64,000 nt of DNA, taken from assembly GCF_002575655.3 (NCBI RefSeq), contig NC_053037.3, positions 443,393,793 through 443,457,792 of the forward strand, written 5' to 3'. Shown here in pieces: positions 1 to 10,175 of this stretch (the stretch's first letter is position 1; each line of letters starts with the position of its first letter). Below the pieces are notes generated by a model. It saw only the letters and a list, made by a program, of their open reading frames with translations. It was not told the origin of the DNA and made no database searches. Origin of the DNA: Aegilops tauschii subsp. strangulata. Its lineage: Eukaryota; Streptophyta; Magnoliopsida; Poales; Poaceae. Made by a program: the position numbers and the translations under genes.

Positions 1-1080
1 CGGTGGTCTGGGCGGCTGAAGCAAGAATATCCGAGATTGAAGAAGAAGCACGACATCCGTTGGATGGACATCCAACGACCACTGCTGCTAGAACCATGTG
101 TTGACTATAAGTTGACAAAGCCTTGCGTACGCGTCAACTTAGTAGGCCCACAAGTGTGTGGCAGAGAACATATAGCCCATTTGTGATTTGTAAGAATGTA
201 CATCCCATTTTTGAATTCTAATGGAATTTACTACAACCCATTTACAGTTTATTAAAATTACAGCCCATTTTCTAGTTAGGACAATGATTAATAATTTCAA
301 CCAACCGCTCAAAACGGAATTCAATAAAATTTCCCAATATTTGATGGGATCCAAAATATTTTATCCCGAAATATCTAGTCAGCTTAAATATAATTTTAAA
401 ATAAATTTATATTACGTAAAAATCTAACGAAATATTGCGCGCGCAACAAGTAATGAAATTAAAATTTCCAAAATCCAAAAATAATATATTTTTAACTAAT
501 TACGTGTTTGGTGCATTTTTTTAGAGTTACAGCCCCGTTTTTATAATTACACCCATTTATTATTTCTTAATACCCATTTTCTTGTTAAGCCTAATGCATT
601 CCTCCTAGGAAAGATTTGTAGCCCACCGGGGCGGGGAATAACAAGTTGATCTAGGCTGGGTATTCCTCAAAAAAAGTATAGCTGGGCTAGCCATTTTCAG
701 CTTGAAAAAAATTAATATCTGGGCTGGGTTAGCCAGCTATACCTCAAGGCCTGGGCTAAACGGGCCACAACCCGCCCAGTTGATACCCTGCTCATCTGAA
801 CAACAACAAAAACATCGCTAAAGAAAAACTCTGTTCACACCTCAAAAACACAAATACTGTTCGAGCTGCTGGGTCCGAGCTGTCGGCCGCTCCTTGTGCA
901 ATTCTCTCTTTTATTGACTATATAGGTTGACAATGGTGTGGGACCGTGATGTCAGGAAACCAGGAGGAAGAAAAAAAAAATAGTTGTATATAATAAGGAG
1001 GCACTTGCGTACGTGCAGCTATGGCCCTGGTGGGTCCCCACTGTCATCCTCTCCAATTAAAGTCATCTCCTGATTTCTCA
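1..1080. repeat. Dispersed repeat R1, copy outside the CACTA
   Basis: Noncoding, mostly AT-rich. It is co-linear with about 23230-24400: both start with a GAAGAAGCACGAC block and a GTTGGATGGACATCCAAC palindrome. Both then pass through many 'cagcccattt' motifs, a 'gggctagccattttcag' block, 'gagctgctgggtcc', a TTGACAATGG block and 'aataaggaggcact'. The two copies differ by many substitutions and indels. The function is unknown. I infer a mobile or segmentally duplicated repeat; the open frames here are short and overlapping. Confidence 0.7.
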
Positions 1081-1643
1081 TGTTCGTTGACCATGTTGAC
1101 AACGCGACACGGTGGCGCCACGGCAAGCGCAACAACTCGAAGGATGACGGAGAGGGCCTCGCGGGTCCTTCGGATGGTCTGATACAGCGCCCGCTGCTCA
1201 TTTAAGAAGCCAGGATCATATGGCCACATGTCCGCGACAACATTGTCGTTCGCTTGTCCGCCTGTGATTCGTCTTTCTGCGAGCCGGTGCTTGTTGAAGA
1301 GACAGAGGTTGCAGCACAGGTCCTCCTGTGCTGGTAGCTCTTCCGCCATTAGGGCGTCGAAGTGCGGCCGCACCTGCTCTATGGTGAACACGACATGAAC
1401 CGGCTTGGGCGTTGGCGCCGGCCCCTGGTCGGAAGCCACGTCCATCGTCTGATTGTCATCGCTCAGCTCAGTGAGCTCGTTGGCGAGCCAGCATGTGCAG
1501 CTGCTGGACCGAACCGCTGCCAAGCACGAGTATGACCGCCCTGGCCCACCCAGACCGCCTCCCTCGCCCCCGCGCGCTTTCCGCCCGAAACGGTCAGCAC
1601 CGTCCGCGCCGCTTCCCGATGCAGGCGATTGCTCCGTGTTCAT
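1044..1643 (-). CDS. Hypothetical small protein, left partner of a divergent pair
   Basis: A 199-codon frame that I cannot assign to a family. The N-terminal third is Gly/Ser/Ala-rich and low complexity. A second start at position 1445 (MDVASDQ...) begins a more protein-like body of about 130 residues, with a Cys cluster (CCNLC), an Arg-rich helix (RTREAL) and many Ala/Val near the end. I prefer the 1445 start, because the region upstream resembles 59130-59240 and looks like a shared leader. The C-terminal 20 or so residues run into the R1 repeat (a GTTGACCATGTTGAC block), so the natural 3' end may be lost. It diverges from the ORF at 1819. No intron is obvious. It could be a gene fragment carried by a transposon. 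Confidence 0.4.
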   Translation of the reverse strand: MNTEQSPASGSGADGADRFGRKARGGEGGGLGGPGRSYSCLAAVRSSSCTCWLANELTELSDDNQTMDVASDQGPAPTPKPVHVVFTIEQVRPHFDALMAEELPAQEDLCCNLCLFNKHRLAERRITGGQANDNVVADMWPYDPGFLNEQRALYQTIRRTREALSVILRVVALAVAPPCRVVNMVNEHEKSGDDFNWRG

Positions 1644-1740
1644 ACAACACTAGTGCCGTCGGTCTGCCGCCCACATTAATGATACGCGATTGCCGAGGCG
1701 GCTACTCCGGCGCCACTCGTCCGTCCCTCTGCCGCCCATT

Positions 1741-1749
1741 GCTATATAA
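1741..1749 (+). promoter_or_regulatory. TATA box for the ORF at 1819
   Basis: CTATATAAAC lies about 70 bp upstream of an ATG in good context (CCCACCATGG). The spacing suits a plant core promoter followed by a short CT-rich leader. The same 175-bp gap also separates the minus-strand ORF that ends its 5' side at 1643. Confidence 0.55.
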
Positions 1750-1818
1750 ACTACTGCACCGGCCATAGCCGCAGTCATCCGCCTCCGTTCCCTTCATCCT
1801 GTCCACACCACTCCCACC

Positions 1819-2694
1819 ATGGTTTCCTCACGCTCCAGCGCTCTTCGAGACGGGCGGACAACGGACCAAAAGGAGATAGCAGCCATTGCTGCCGACTGGC
1901 TGGCCGACAGGCAGCCAGAGGACGACGACGTCCCAATGGAGAACGTGGTAGTCGACGATCCAGCGCCAACCCCCTCCTCCGCGCCATCCTCGCCGATGCA
2001 TTGCACCATGACCATAGGCGAGGCCTGTGCCCAATACATGGACACAGTGAGGCAGAAGCATCAGGAGCAGTTTCGGGAGGCGCAGGCCGACGCCGCCTAC
2101 AACCACCATCTCTTCCAGGAGCACGTGCAGACGGAGGAGCAGATCGCCGCGGAGCAGGAGGCGCTGCTCGAGTCATACCGCTCCACCCGCGAGAGCTGCC
2201 TTGCACGCTGGCGGTACCGCATGCGGGTAGCGGAGGTTGCGGCCGCCTACAAAGAGGACGATGAAGCAGGCGAGGCACTGTTTGGCGAGACCGACGACGA
2301 GGCGGAGGACAATGCCGGCTCTGCCGAGGCCCCGCCCCGCCAACACCGAGGCAGAGGACTTCGCCGGCTTTGGCGAGGCCCTGCTCTGCCGAGGCCCCGT
2401 CCCGCCAACAACGAGGCAGAGGAAATCGCCGGCTCCGCCGAGGCCCCGCCCCGCTTGCACCGAGGCGGAGGACTTCGCCGGCTTCGGCGAGGCCCTGCTC
2501 CGCTGAGGCCCCGCCCCACCAACAACGAGGCAGGGGACATCGCCGGCTCCGCTAAGGCCCCGCCGGCACCGAGGCAGAGGACTTCGTCGGCTTTGGCGAG
2601 GCCCTGCTCCGCCGAGCACCTGCCCCGCCAACAACGAGGCAGAGGACATCGCCGGCTCCGCCGAGGCCCCGCCCTGCCGGTAACGAGGGCGTAG
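1819..2694 (+). CDS. Hypothetical protein with helical N-terminal half and minisatellite-derived tail
   Basis: A 291-codon frame with a convincing start: a TATA box about 70 bp upstream and ACCATGG context. Residues 1-60 are acidic and disordered. Residues about 60-150 are rich in Gln, Glu, Arg and Ala with heptad-like spacing, so a coiled coil is likely. From about residue 155 the protein is encoded by a GC-rich minisatellite whose unit of about 112 bp is not a multiple of three, so the peptide alternates between acidic EAED-type and Arg/Pro-rich segments. The tail is therefore probably a by-product of repeat expansion, and the original C-terminus is unknown. I do not recognise a family. Gene capture by a transposon, or a young orphan gene, are both possible. 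Confidence 0.45.
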   Translation: MVSSRSSALRDGRTTDQKEIAAIAADWLADRQPEDDDVPMENVVVDDPAPTPSSAPSSPMHCTMTIGEACAQYMDTVRQKHQEQFREAQADAAYNHHLFQEHVQTEEQIAAEQEALLESYRSTRESCLARWRYRMRVAEVAAAYKEDDEAGEALFGETDDEAEDNAGSAEAPPRQHRGRGLRRLWRGPALPRPRPANNEAEEIAGSAEAPPRLHRGGGLRRLRRGPAPLRPRPTNNEAGDIAGSAKAPPAPRQRTSSALARPCSAEHLPRQQRGRGHRRLRRGPALPVTRA

Positions 2695-2790
2695 ATTTCC
2701 CCTGTTCCGCCAAGGCACCGCCCCACCGGCAACGAGATAGAGGACATCGCCGACTCTGTCGAGGCCCCGCCCTGCTGCCAACGAGGCCGC
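2296..2790 (+). repeat. GC-rich minisatellite, unit about 112 bp
   Basis: A 'gaggcagaggac' anchor recurs at about 2298, 2349, 2412, 2462, 2528, 2572 and 2637. Two alternating half-units (about 65 and 48 bp) make a higher-order unit of 109-116 bp in about four copies. It occupies the 3' half of the ORF at 1819 and continues past its stop codon. Confidence 0.85.
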
Positions 2791-2967
2791 TCCACACAGA
2801 AAACGAGGAAGAGTAGAACATGGAGGTCGCCGCCGCTCGGGTCCAAGTAAGGCCACCGCTGCTACCCTTCGGTTGAAGCCAAGCTTGGTGGGTTGACCAT
2901 TGACGGCCGATTAGCTTCTTGGCAGCGACGTGGAGTCGGAGAGCTGTGCTGGAGAAGGATGCTGCTT

Positions 2968-3069
2968 CAGTTACTTAACTGTAGGTGCAGTTGGGTCACT
3001 GACATGTGGGCCCAACAGGCATCTGGCCCACATGTCAGTGACGCAACTGCACCTGTAGTTAAGTCACTG
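2968..3069. repeat. Long perfect-like hairpin, 45-bp arms
   Basis: Arms 2968-3012 and 3025-3069 are inverted repeats with about 41 of 45 positions paired around a 12-nt loop. The core is CACTGACATGTGGGCC paired with GGCCCACATGTCAGTG. A shorter version of the same core lies at 35222-35266. It could be a tiny foldback element or a small-RNA hairpin. Nothing in the sequence decides between them. Confidence 0.75.
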
Positions 3070-3347
3070 AAACTCAGTCCGCTGGAGAAGAACCTTCTGT
3101 TCGGCTCAGCCGGACACGGGTGGGTAGCTTCGGTTAATTAATTATACCTCCAGCGCACCCCTTTTTAGTTGAAGAATGCATGAAATGTAATGAAATCCGG
3201 CATGTTTATATGAAATCCAACCGTGTATGAATGAATTTAGTTCGATTAGTTCGAATTCTTGTATCACCGGCATTGGATGAACATGCAAAACAATATGTAA
3301 TTGCATTATTCCCAGGGTGATCACCTCGTTTGCAGCAGTTTCACACG

Positions 3348-3507
3348 TACTCCCTCTGGTCCTTTTTAGTCTGCATATAAGTTTTGTCTGAAGTCAAAGT
3401 ATCTCTACTTTGACCAATCTTATAGAAAAAGTATCAACATTCACAATGTAAAATCAACTGACTTGAAAGAAATCTAATATGCAAATTAAAAAGGAACATA
3501 GGGAGTA
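3348..3507. mobile_element. Stowaway MITE (Tc1/Mariner)
   Basis: 160 bp bounded by TACTCCCTCTGGTCC and GGAACATAGGGAGTA. The terminal inverted repeats pair over roughly 38 bp with a few mismatches (CCTTTTTA...GCATAT on both arms). The TA at each end is the target duplication typical of Stowaway. Confidence 0.85.
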
Positions 3508-4280
3508 CAAAAAGTTTGAGCAGCTTTTTAGCGTTCCTGTACATTGCAATAAAACACACATGCCTGGCAATTATTCAAAACAATCGATGATTATGCATCT
3601 CAGCGATTCACATGTCAGAGCAAATATTTACTTCACAACTAAAAAATAAAGAAAAATCGATCGATGCTGCTGGCAACAAAGGGCGTCCCATTCGAAATTA
3701 TCAAACACATGTCTTCTTGCTAACATCAATGAGAAAAATTAGACAAGGTTGTCCCATTCCAAAATGTCAAATGCGTGTGGTTTTGCGTACATCAATGAGC
3801 AAACTTTGACAAGGTTTTCCCATTCCAAATATCAAATGGCTACGATTGTGGAATGGGCAGGGTTTGACATCAGTTTGGATATTGACATGGCACCTCGTGC
3901 TAAATAAACCAGCTGTTCTTTTTGTGCAGTTCCACCAAAATCAACCAAATTCGCGTGTAGCTTGTATGATTTCGCCTTTATATGTTGCAACGCCTTGAAC
4001 ATATCGGCACCTCCTTTCTTGTGGTGGAAATGAATGATTCGAGAATATTCGATGTATTCGTGAACATTTTGAGCAGTTCCCATTGAAATCAAGCTGAGCA
4101 CCCCTGTTTGCATAAATACACAAAAGTGATTAGTATAAACCAAGCTGTACTATGAATTGACAGTTTAAACATGCAACCTACATGATCCATGCATAGCACA
4201 CATTTAAAAAAATGGAACTCACTGGAAGGAATCCTAAAACAACATTGTATTGGCCATCACAACAACAAAGATGGAGATCC
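3508..4280 (-). other. Downstream part of module M copy B, cut off by the LTR element
   Basis: Contains two minus-strand exon-like blocks of module M. One lies around 3918-3950 (TTTTGGTGGAACTGCACAAA). The other lies around 4070-4112, preceded on the minus strand by GCAAACAG followed by GGGTGCTC, an acceptor-like junction. If the LTR element at 4281-56402 is removed, this continues directly into 56403-58130, which carries the matching promoter. No conserved protein is visible. The first part (3508-3900) has short repeats of 'acatcaatgag...aaggttgtcccattc'. Confidence 0.5.
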
Positions 4281-5642
4281 GTGAGTGAGATATGATAGAT
4301 ATGATAGGATAATATTTTTGGTATTTTTGTGATAACGATGCAAAGTAAAAAGTAACGGAAATAACTAAGTGTTGGAAGATTAATATGATGAAGATAGACC
4401 CAGGGCCATAGGTTTCACTAGTGGCTTCTCTCGAGAGCATAAGTATTCTACGGTGGGTGAACAAATTACCGTTGAGCAATTGACAGAATTGAGCATAGTT
4501 ATGAGAATATCTAGGTATGATCATGTATATAGGCTTCACGTCCGAGACAAGTAGACCGACTCCTGCCTGCATCTACTACTATTACTCCACACATCGACCG
4601 CTATCCAGCATGCATCTAGAGTATTAAGTTCATAAGAACAGAGTAACGCCTTAAGCAAGATGACATGATGTAGAGGGATAAATTCGTGCAATATGATAAA
4701 AAACCCATCTTGTTATCCTTGATGGCAACAATACTATACGTGCCTTGCTGCCCCTACTGTCGCTGGGAAAGGACACCGCAAGATTGAACCCAAAGCTAAG
4801 CACTTCTCCCATTGCAAGAAAGATCAATCTAGTAGGCCAAACCAAACTGATAATTCGAAGAGACTTGCAAAGATAACCAATCATACATAAAAGAATTCAG
4901 AGAAGATTCAAATATTGTTCATTGATAAACTTGATCATAAACCCACAATTCATCGGTCTCAACAAACACACCGCAAAAGAAGATTACATCGAATAGATCT
5001 CCACGAGAGAGGGGGAGAACATTGTATTGAGATCCAAAAAGAGAGAGGAAGCCATCTAGCTACTAACTATGGACCCGAAGGTCTGAGGTAAACTACTCAC
5101 ACTTCATCGGAGAGGCTATGGTGTTGATGTAGAAGCCCTCCGTGATGGATGCCCCCTCCGGCGGAGCTCCGGAACAGGCCCCAAGATGGGATCTCATGTG
5201 TACAGAAGGTTGCGGCGGTGGAATTAGGGTTTTGGCTCCGTATCTGATCGGTTGGGGGTACGTAGGTATATATAGGAGGAAGAAGTACATCGGTGGAGCA
5301 ATAGGGGGCCCACGAGGGTGGAGGGCGCGCCCTGGGGGGTAGGCGCGCCCCCTACCTCGTGGCTTCCCTGTTGGTTGCTTGACGTAGGGTCCAAGTCTCC
5401 TGGATCTTGTTCGTTCCAAAAATCACGTTCCCGAAGGTTTCATTCCGTTTGGACTCCATTTGATATTTTTTTCTGCGAAACTCTGAAATAGGCAAAAAAC
5501 AACAATTCTGGGCTGGGCCTCCGGTTAGTAGGTTAGTCCCAAAAATAATATAAAAGTGGAAAATAAAGCCCAATAATGTCCAAAACAGTAGATAATATAG
5601 CATGGAGCAATAAAAAATTATAGATACGTTGGAGACGTATCA
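4281..5642 (-). repeat. 3' LTR of minus-strand LTR element, 5'-truncated in sense
   Basis: Nearly identical to 55035-56402. On the minus strand it begins with TGATACGTCTCCAACGTATC, an LTR start I recognise from wheat Sabrina/WHAM/Fatima-like Gypsy families (the name is tentative). The terminal part of the LTR (everything after the GAGTGAGAT motif, about 200 bp) is missing at 4281, so the element end and its TSD cannot be seen here. Confidence 0.85.
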
Positions 5643-6340
5643 AGCATCCCCAAGCTTAATTCCTGCTCATCCTCGAGTAGGTAAATGATAAAAACAACAT
5701 TTTTGATGCGGAGTGCTACTTGGCATAATTTCAATGTAATTCTTCTTAATTGTGGTATGAATATTCAGATCCGAAAGATTCAAGATAAAAGTTCATATTG
5801 ACATAAAAATAATAATACTTCAAGCATACTAACTAAGCAATTATGTCCTCTCAAAATAACATGGCCAAAGAAAGATCATCCCTACAAAATCATATAGTTT
5901 AGTCATGCTCCATCTTCGTCACACAAAAATGCTCTCATCATGCACAACCCCGATGACAAGCCAAGCAATTGTTTCATACTTTAGTAATCTCAAACTTATA
6001 GACCCTCACGCAATACATGAGCGCGAGCCATGGACATAGCACTATGGGTGGAATAAAATATGATGATGGGGGTTATGTGGAGAAGACAAAAAAGGAGAAA
6101 GTCTCACATCAACGAGGCTAATCAATGAGCTATGGAGATGCCCATCGATTGATGTTAATGCAAGGAGTAGGGATTGCCATGCAACGGATGCACTAGAGCT
6201 ATAAATATATGAAAGCTCAACAAAAGAAACTAAGTGGGTGTGCATCCAACTTGCTTGCTCACGAAGACCTAGGGCACTTGAGGAGGCCCATTGTTGGAAT
6301 ATACAAGCCAAGTTCTATAATGAAAAATTCTCACTAGTAT

Positions 6341-6802
6341 ATGAAAGTGACAAAACAAGAGACTCTCTATCATGAAGATTATGGTGCTACTTTGAAGCAC
6401 AAGTGTGGTAAAAGGATAGTAACACTGTCCCTTCTCTCTTTTTCTCTCATTTTTGGGCCTTCTCTTTTTTTAATGGCCTTTCTCTTTTTTTTATTCCTCA
6501 CTTGGGACAATGCTCTAGAAAATGATGATCATCACACTTCTATTTATTTACAACTCAATGATTACAACTCGATACTAGAACAAAGTATGACTCTATATGA
6601 ATGCCTCCTGCGGTGTACCGGGATATGCAATGAACCAAGAGTGACATGTATGAAAGAATTACGAACGGTGGCTTTGCCACAAATACTATGTCAACTACAT
6701 GATCATGCGAAGCAATATGACAATGATGAACGTGTCATGATAAACTGGATGGTGGAAAGTTGCATGGCAATATATCTCGGAATGGTTATGGAAATGCCAT
6801 AA
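6341..6802 (+). CDS. Doubtful ORF antisense to the LTR element
   Basis: A 153-codon open frame on the strand opposite the retroelement, with one strongly hydrophobic stretch at about residues 29-52 and several Cys residues later on. No promoter or homology is visible to me. It lies in the element's noncoding 3' half, so it may be a chance frame. I list it because it is the longest open frame in a 2.8-kb stretch otherwise without genes. Confidence 0.15.
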   Translation: MKVTKQETLYHEDYGATLKHKCGKRIVTLSLLSFSLIFGPSLFLMAFLFFLFLTWDNALENDDHHTSIYLQLNDYNSILEQSMTLYECLLRCTGICNEPRVTCMKELRTVALPQILCQLHDHAKQYDNDERVMINWMVESCMAIYLGMVMEMP

Positions 6803-8459
6803 TAGGTAGGTATGGTGGCTGTTTTAAGGAAGATATAAGAAGGTTTATGTGTGAAAGAGCGTATCATATCACGGGGTTTGGATGCACCGGCGAAGTTTGC
6901 ACCAACTCTCAATGTGAGAAAGGGCAATGCACGGTACCGAAGAGGCTAGCAATGGTGGAAAGGTGAGAGTGCGTATAATCCATGGTCTCAACATTAGTCA
7001 TAAAGAACTCATATACTTATTGCAAAAATCTACAAGTAATCAAAAACCAAGCACTACACGCATGCTCCTAGGGGGATAGATTGGTAGGAAAAGACCATCG
7101 CTCGTCCCCGACCGCCACTCATAAGGAAGACAATTAAAGAACACCTCATGTTTCAAATTTGTTACAGAACGTTTACCATACGTGCATGCTACGGGACTTG
7201 CGAACTTCAACACAAGTATCTCTCAAATTCACAACTACTCAACTAGCACGACTTTAATATCACTACTTCCATGTCTCAAAACAATGATCAAGCATCAAAC
7301 TTCTCTTAGTATTCAACACACTCATAAGATTTTTTTTACTAATCTTGAATACCTAGCATATTAGGATTTAAGCAAATTACCACGCTATTTAAGACTCTCA
7401 AAATAATCTAAGTGAAGCATGAGAGATCAATAGTTTCTATAAAACAAATCCACCACCGTGCTCTAAAAGATATAAGTGAAGTACCAGAGCAAAAACTATA
7501 TAACTCAAAAGATATAAGTGAAGCACATAGAGTATTCTAATAATTTCCGAATCATGTGTGTCTCTCTCAAAAAGGTGTGTACAGAAAGGATGATTGTGGT
7601 AAACTAAAAAGCAAAGACTCAAATCATACAAGACGCTCCAAGCAAAACATATATCATGTGCTGAATAAAAATATAGCTCCAAGTAAAGTTACCGATGGAA
7701 GTAGACGAAAGAGGGGATGCCTTCCGAGGCATCCCCAAGCTTTGCCTTTTTGGTGTCCTTAGATTATCTTGTGGGTTCCTGGGCATCCCCAAGCTTAGGC
7801 TCTTGCCACTCCTTGTTCCATAATCCATCAAATCTTTCACCCAAAACTTGAAAACTTCACAACACAAAAGTCAGCAGAAAATCTCGTGAGCTCCGTTAGC
7901 GAAAGAAAACAAAAGACCACTTCAAGGTACTCTAATGAACTCATTATTTATTTATATTGGTGTTAAACCTACTGTATTCCAACTTCTCTATGGTTTATAA
8001 ACTATTTTACTAGCCATAGATTCATCAAAATAACCAAACAACACACGAAAAACAGAATCTGTCAAAAACAGAACAGTCTGTAGTAATCTGTAACTAACGC
8101 AAACTTATGGAACTCCAAAACATCAGCCAAAATAGGACGACCTAGGAAATTTGTTCATTGATCAGAAGAAATTGGAATCAGGATTTATCACGTTCTGGTG
8201 ATTTTTAACAATTGTTTTCGTGAACAGAAAGTTTCTGGAAATTACAGCAAGATCAAATAACTATCATCCAAGAAGATCCTATAGGTTTAACTTGGCACAA
8301 ACACTAATTAAAATATAAAAACACATCTAACCAGAGGCTAGAACAAACATTTATTCCTAAACAGAAGCAAAAAGCAAAAAACTAAAAATAAAATCTGGTT
8401 GCCTCCCAACAAGCGCTATCGTTTAACGCCCCTAGCTAGGCATAAAAGCAAGGATAGAT

Positions 8460-9305
8460 CTAGGTATTGCCATAATAATGGTACGGCAAGTCATGAAAAC
8501 TTTTCTCATATTCTCTACGTTCAGCAGCAAGTTTTATTTGGGGCAAGCAAAAATAATCAAAAGGGCTAAATTTAATGGGACAAAAGTCCCCAAGATCAAT
8601 CTCGGGAGGTATGGGTTCCTCCCTTGGCCCTTTGTATTGCACAACCAATTCATCATTACAAGCATTCTTTTGGCAAAAAGTTACAAGCCTTCGTTCAAGA
8701 GAAAAACCTAATCCATTATTCTGGATAGCAAAATCATCTTTAAGCTCGGAAATTTTATCGACCAGAACATCGGATGGAACCTTTTTTCTAAGATTTTCAT
8801 TATAAGCAACGTGATCCAAAGATTGTAAACGCATCATGTCTTCTTGATTAAAAAGGATAGCTTCTATGGGAGGATGACTAGCATCTACCCTATAATGCGC
8901 AAAGATTTCTCTAGCCTCTTTCATTATAAATCTAAACTCATGAGCCAAAAAGATAGTGGCGGCAGGCTTAACAGAAGAATGCTCAATATTAGAAAATTCT
9001 AGGAAAATTCTTTGTATGCAAGGATGCATATGAAGAAATTTCCTTTCAAGTACAACTACAAGCAAAGATATAGCATCCGCAAGGCTACTAGTTTTATGAA
9101 GAATAGAGACACCCATAATGGGCAAAGCGCCGGCACAAGTAAAGCAATCTTGAATAACTCCTTTCCCAATAATATTGCCACTACCGACTCGGAACTTTTT
9201 GGTATGCAAGATAGTAGGTTCCTCAAGAGGATCATCGAAAGCATCAAAATTTCCCAAGTTGTTAGTATTGCCTTCATTAGCGATAACCTCCCCAGATTCA
9301 GACAT
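8460..9305 (-). CDS. Retroelement ORF of unknown function (gag position)
   Basis: A 281-codon ORF that I start at the Met of MSESGEV (9305). The frame is open further upstream, but that part lies in the leader just after the primer-binding site. Its position directly downstream of the primer site is that of gag, yet I see no CCHC zinc knuckle. Residues are mixed helical, with a Cys-bearing segment (IQDCFTCAG), a conserved-looking SHPPIEAILFNQEDM region and a Pro/acidic stretch near the C-terminus (REEPIPPEIDLGDFCP). ORFs of this kind occur in wheat Sabrina/WHAM-like elements (family knowledge, from memory). It appears intact. Confidence 0.55.
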   Translation of the reverse strand: MSESGEVIANEGNTNNLGNFDAFDDPLEEPTILHTKKFRVGSGNIIGKGVIQDCFTCAGALPIMGVSILHKTSSLADAISLLVVVLERKFLHMHPCIQRIFLEFSNIEHSSVKPAATIFLAHEFRFIMKEAREIFAHYRVDASHPPIEAILFNQEDMMRLQSLDHVAYNENLRKKVPSDVLVDKISELKDDFAIQNNGLGFSLERRLVTFCQKNACNDELVVQYKGPREEPIPPEIDLGDFCPIKFSPFDYFCLPQIKLAAERREYEKSFHDLPYHYYGNT

Positions 9306-9469
9306 GGCGAAAGAAAGACGAGCGAAAAGACGCAAACGGAAAAGAGAGGGCGAATAAAACGGCAAGGGTGAAGTGGGGGAGAGGAAAACGAGAGGCAAAT
9401 GGCAAATAATGTAATGCGGGAGATAAGGGTTTGTGATGGGTACTTGGTATTTTGACTTTTGCGTAGACC

Positions 9470-9487
9470 TCCCCGGCAACGGCGCCA
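9470..9487 (-). other. Primer-binding site of the minus-strand LTR element
   Basis: On the minus strand it reads TGGCGCCGTTGCCGGGGA, a known plant Gypsy primer site of the tRNA-Asp type, 11 bp inside the LTR end (TG...GTAGCA). Confidence 0.8.
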
Positions 9488-9498
9488 GAAATCCTTCT

Positions 9499-9676
9499 TG
9501 CTACCTCTTGAGCACTGCGTTGGTTTTCCCTTGAAGAGGAAAGGGTGATGCAGCAAAATAGCGTAAGTATTTCCCTTAATTTTTGAGAACCAAGGTATCA
9601 ATCCAGTAGGAGGCTACGCGCGAGTCCCTCGCATCTACACAAAACAAATAAATCCTCACAACCAACGCGATAAGGG
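9499..9676 (-). repeat. 5' LTR of minus-strand LTR element, terminal piece
   Basis: Begins TGCTACC on the plus strand (LTR end ...GGTAGCA on the minus strand) and is interrupted at 9676 by the CACTA insertion. Its continuation is at 55006. Joining the two sides restores 'gataaggggttgtcaatccc', which matches the corresponding stretch of the related LTR at 63107-63128 read in reverse. Confidence 0.85.
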
Positions 9677-9900
9677 CACTACAAAAAAAAGACACATCAG
9701 TGACATTTTGGGCCGAATGAATTTTTTTCCTGTCATACTTATGACACTTCTATGACGATAATTGTGACAAAATCCGGTATCATCATAGATGTGGTGGGGT
9801 CCTACTTCTATGACAAAAAATCATGACAGAAAATGGGCTTTTCGTCCTGGGCGGGCCGGAGACGCAGCTGCATGACATTCTTTCGGCCGTCCATGACGGA
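9677..9900. repeat. CACTA left terminus and subterminal repeats
   Basis: CACTACAAAAAAAAG terminus followed by repeated ATGACA/TGTCAT motifs in both orientations ('cttctatgac', 'aatcatgacag', 'catgacgg'). These are the likely binding region for the transposon's own subterminal DNA-binding protein. Confidence 0.8.
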
Positions 9901-10014
9901 AAAAACCGTGGTAGAAGAGAGGGCGAGGAAAATATCAGGGTGTTCCCGGTTATGGTGGGTGGTCGGGGCCGAGCGATGCGCGTTTCTCTCGTACACGCAC
10001 GCGCGGGGGTGCAA

Positions 10015-10175
10015 GGTGTTGGGCTCTAACTGAACCCGAGCGAGGCGTTGGGCTCTAACTGAACCCGAGTGATTGCACTGCAGGCTACGCGTTACTGAAC
10101 CCGAGTGATCGATCGATGGCTGTTAACTGAACCCGATCGAGCGATTCCTTTGCTACTGCTGCTAACTGAAGCCGA
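10015..10175 (+). repeat. Short CTGAACCCGAG repeats
   Basis: At least five 'ctgaacccga(g/t)' copies at 17-43 bp spacing, two of them in a 25-bp direct repeat starting 'gttgggctctaac'. Part of the CACTA left arm. Confidence 0.7.

Larger units (their letters stand above)
5643..9498 (-). mobile_element. Internal region of a minus-strand LTR element without pol
   Basis: Lies between the two LTRs. The polypurine tract (AAGCTTGGGGATGC on the minus strand) abuts the LTR at 5642, and the primer-binding site lies at 9470-9487. Only about 3.85 kb long. It contains one long minus-strand ORF next to the primer site and then about 2.8 kb without recognisable protease, RT or integrase. The GCTTGGGGATGCC motif recurs at about 7720-7800. 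It looks like a non-autonomous element that depends on enzymes supplied in trans. Confidence 0.8.

Noticed and set aside
2173..2856. Minus-strand ORFs up to 227 codons across the minisatellite
   Set aside because: They are antisense readings of the 112-bp repeat with biased composition and mutually overlapping frames.
5093..5419. Minus-strand ORFs of about 108 codons in both LTR copies (also 55846-56178)
   Set aside because: They are parts of the LTR leader, disrupted differently in the two copies by poly-G length changes.
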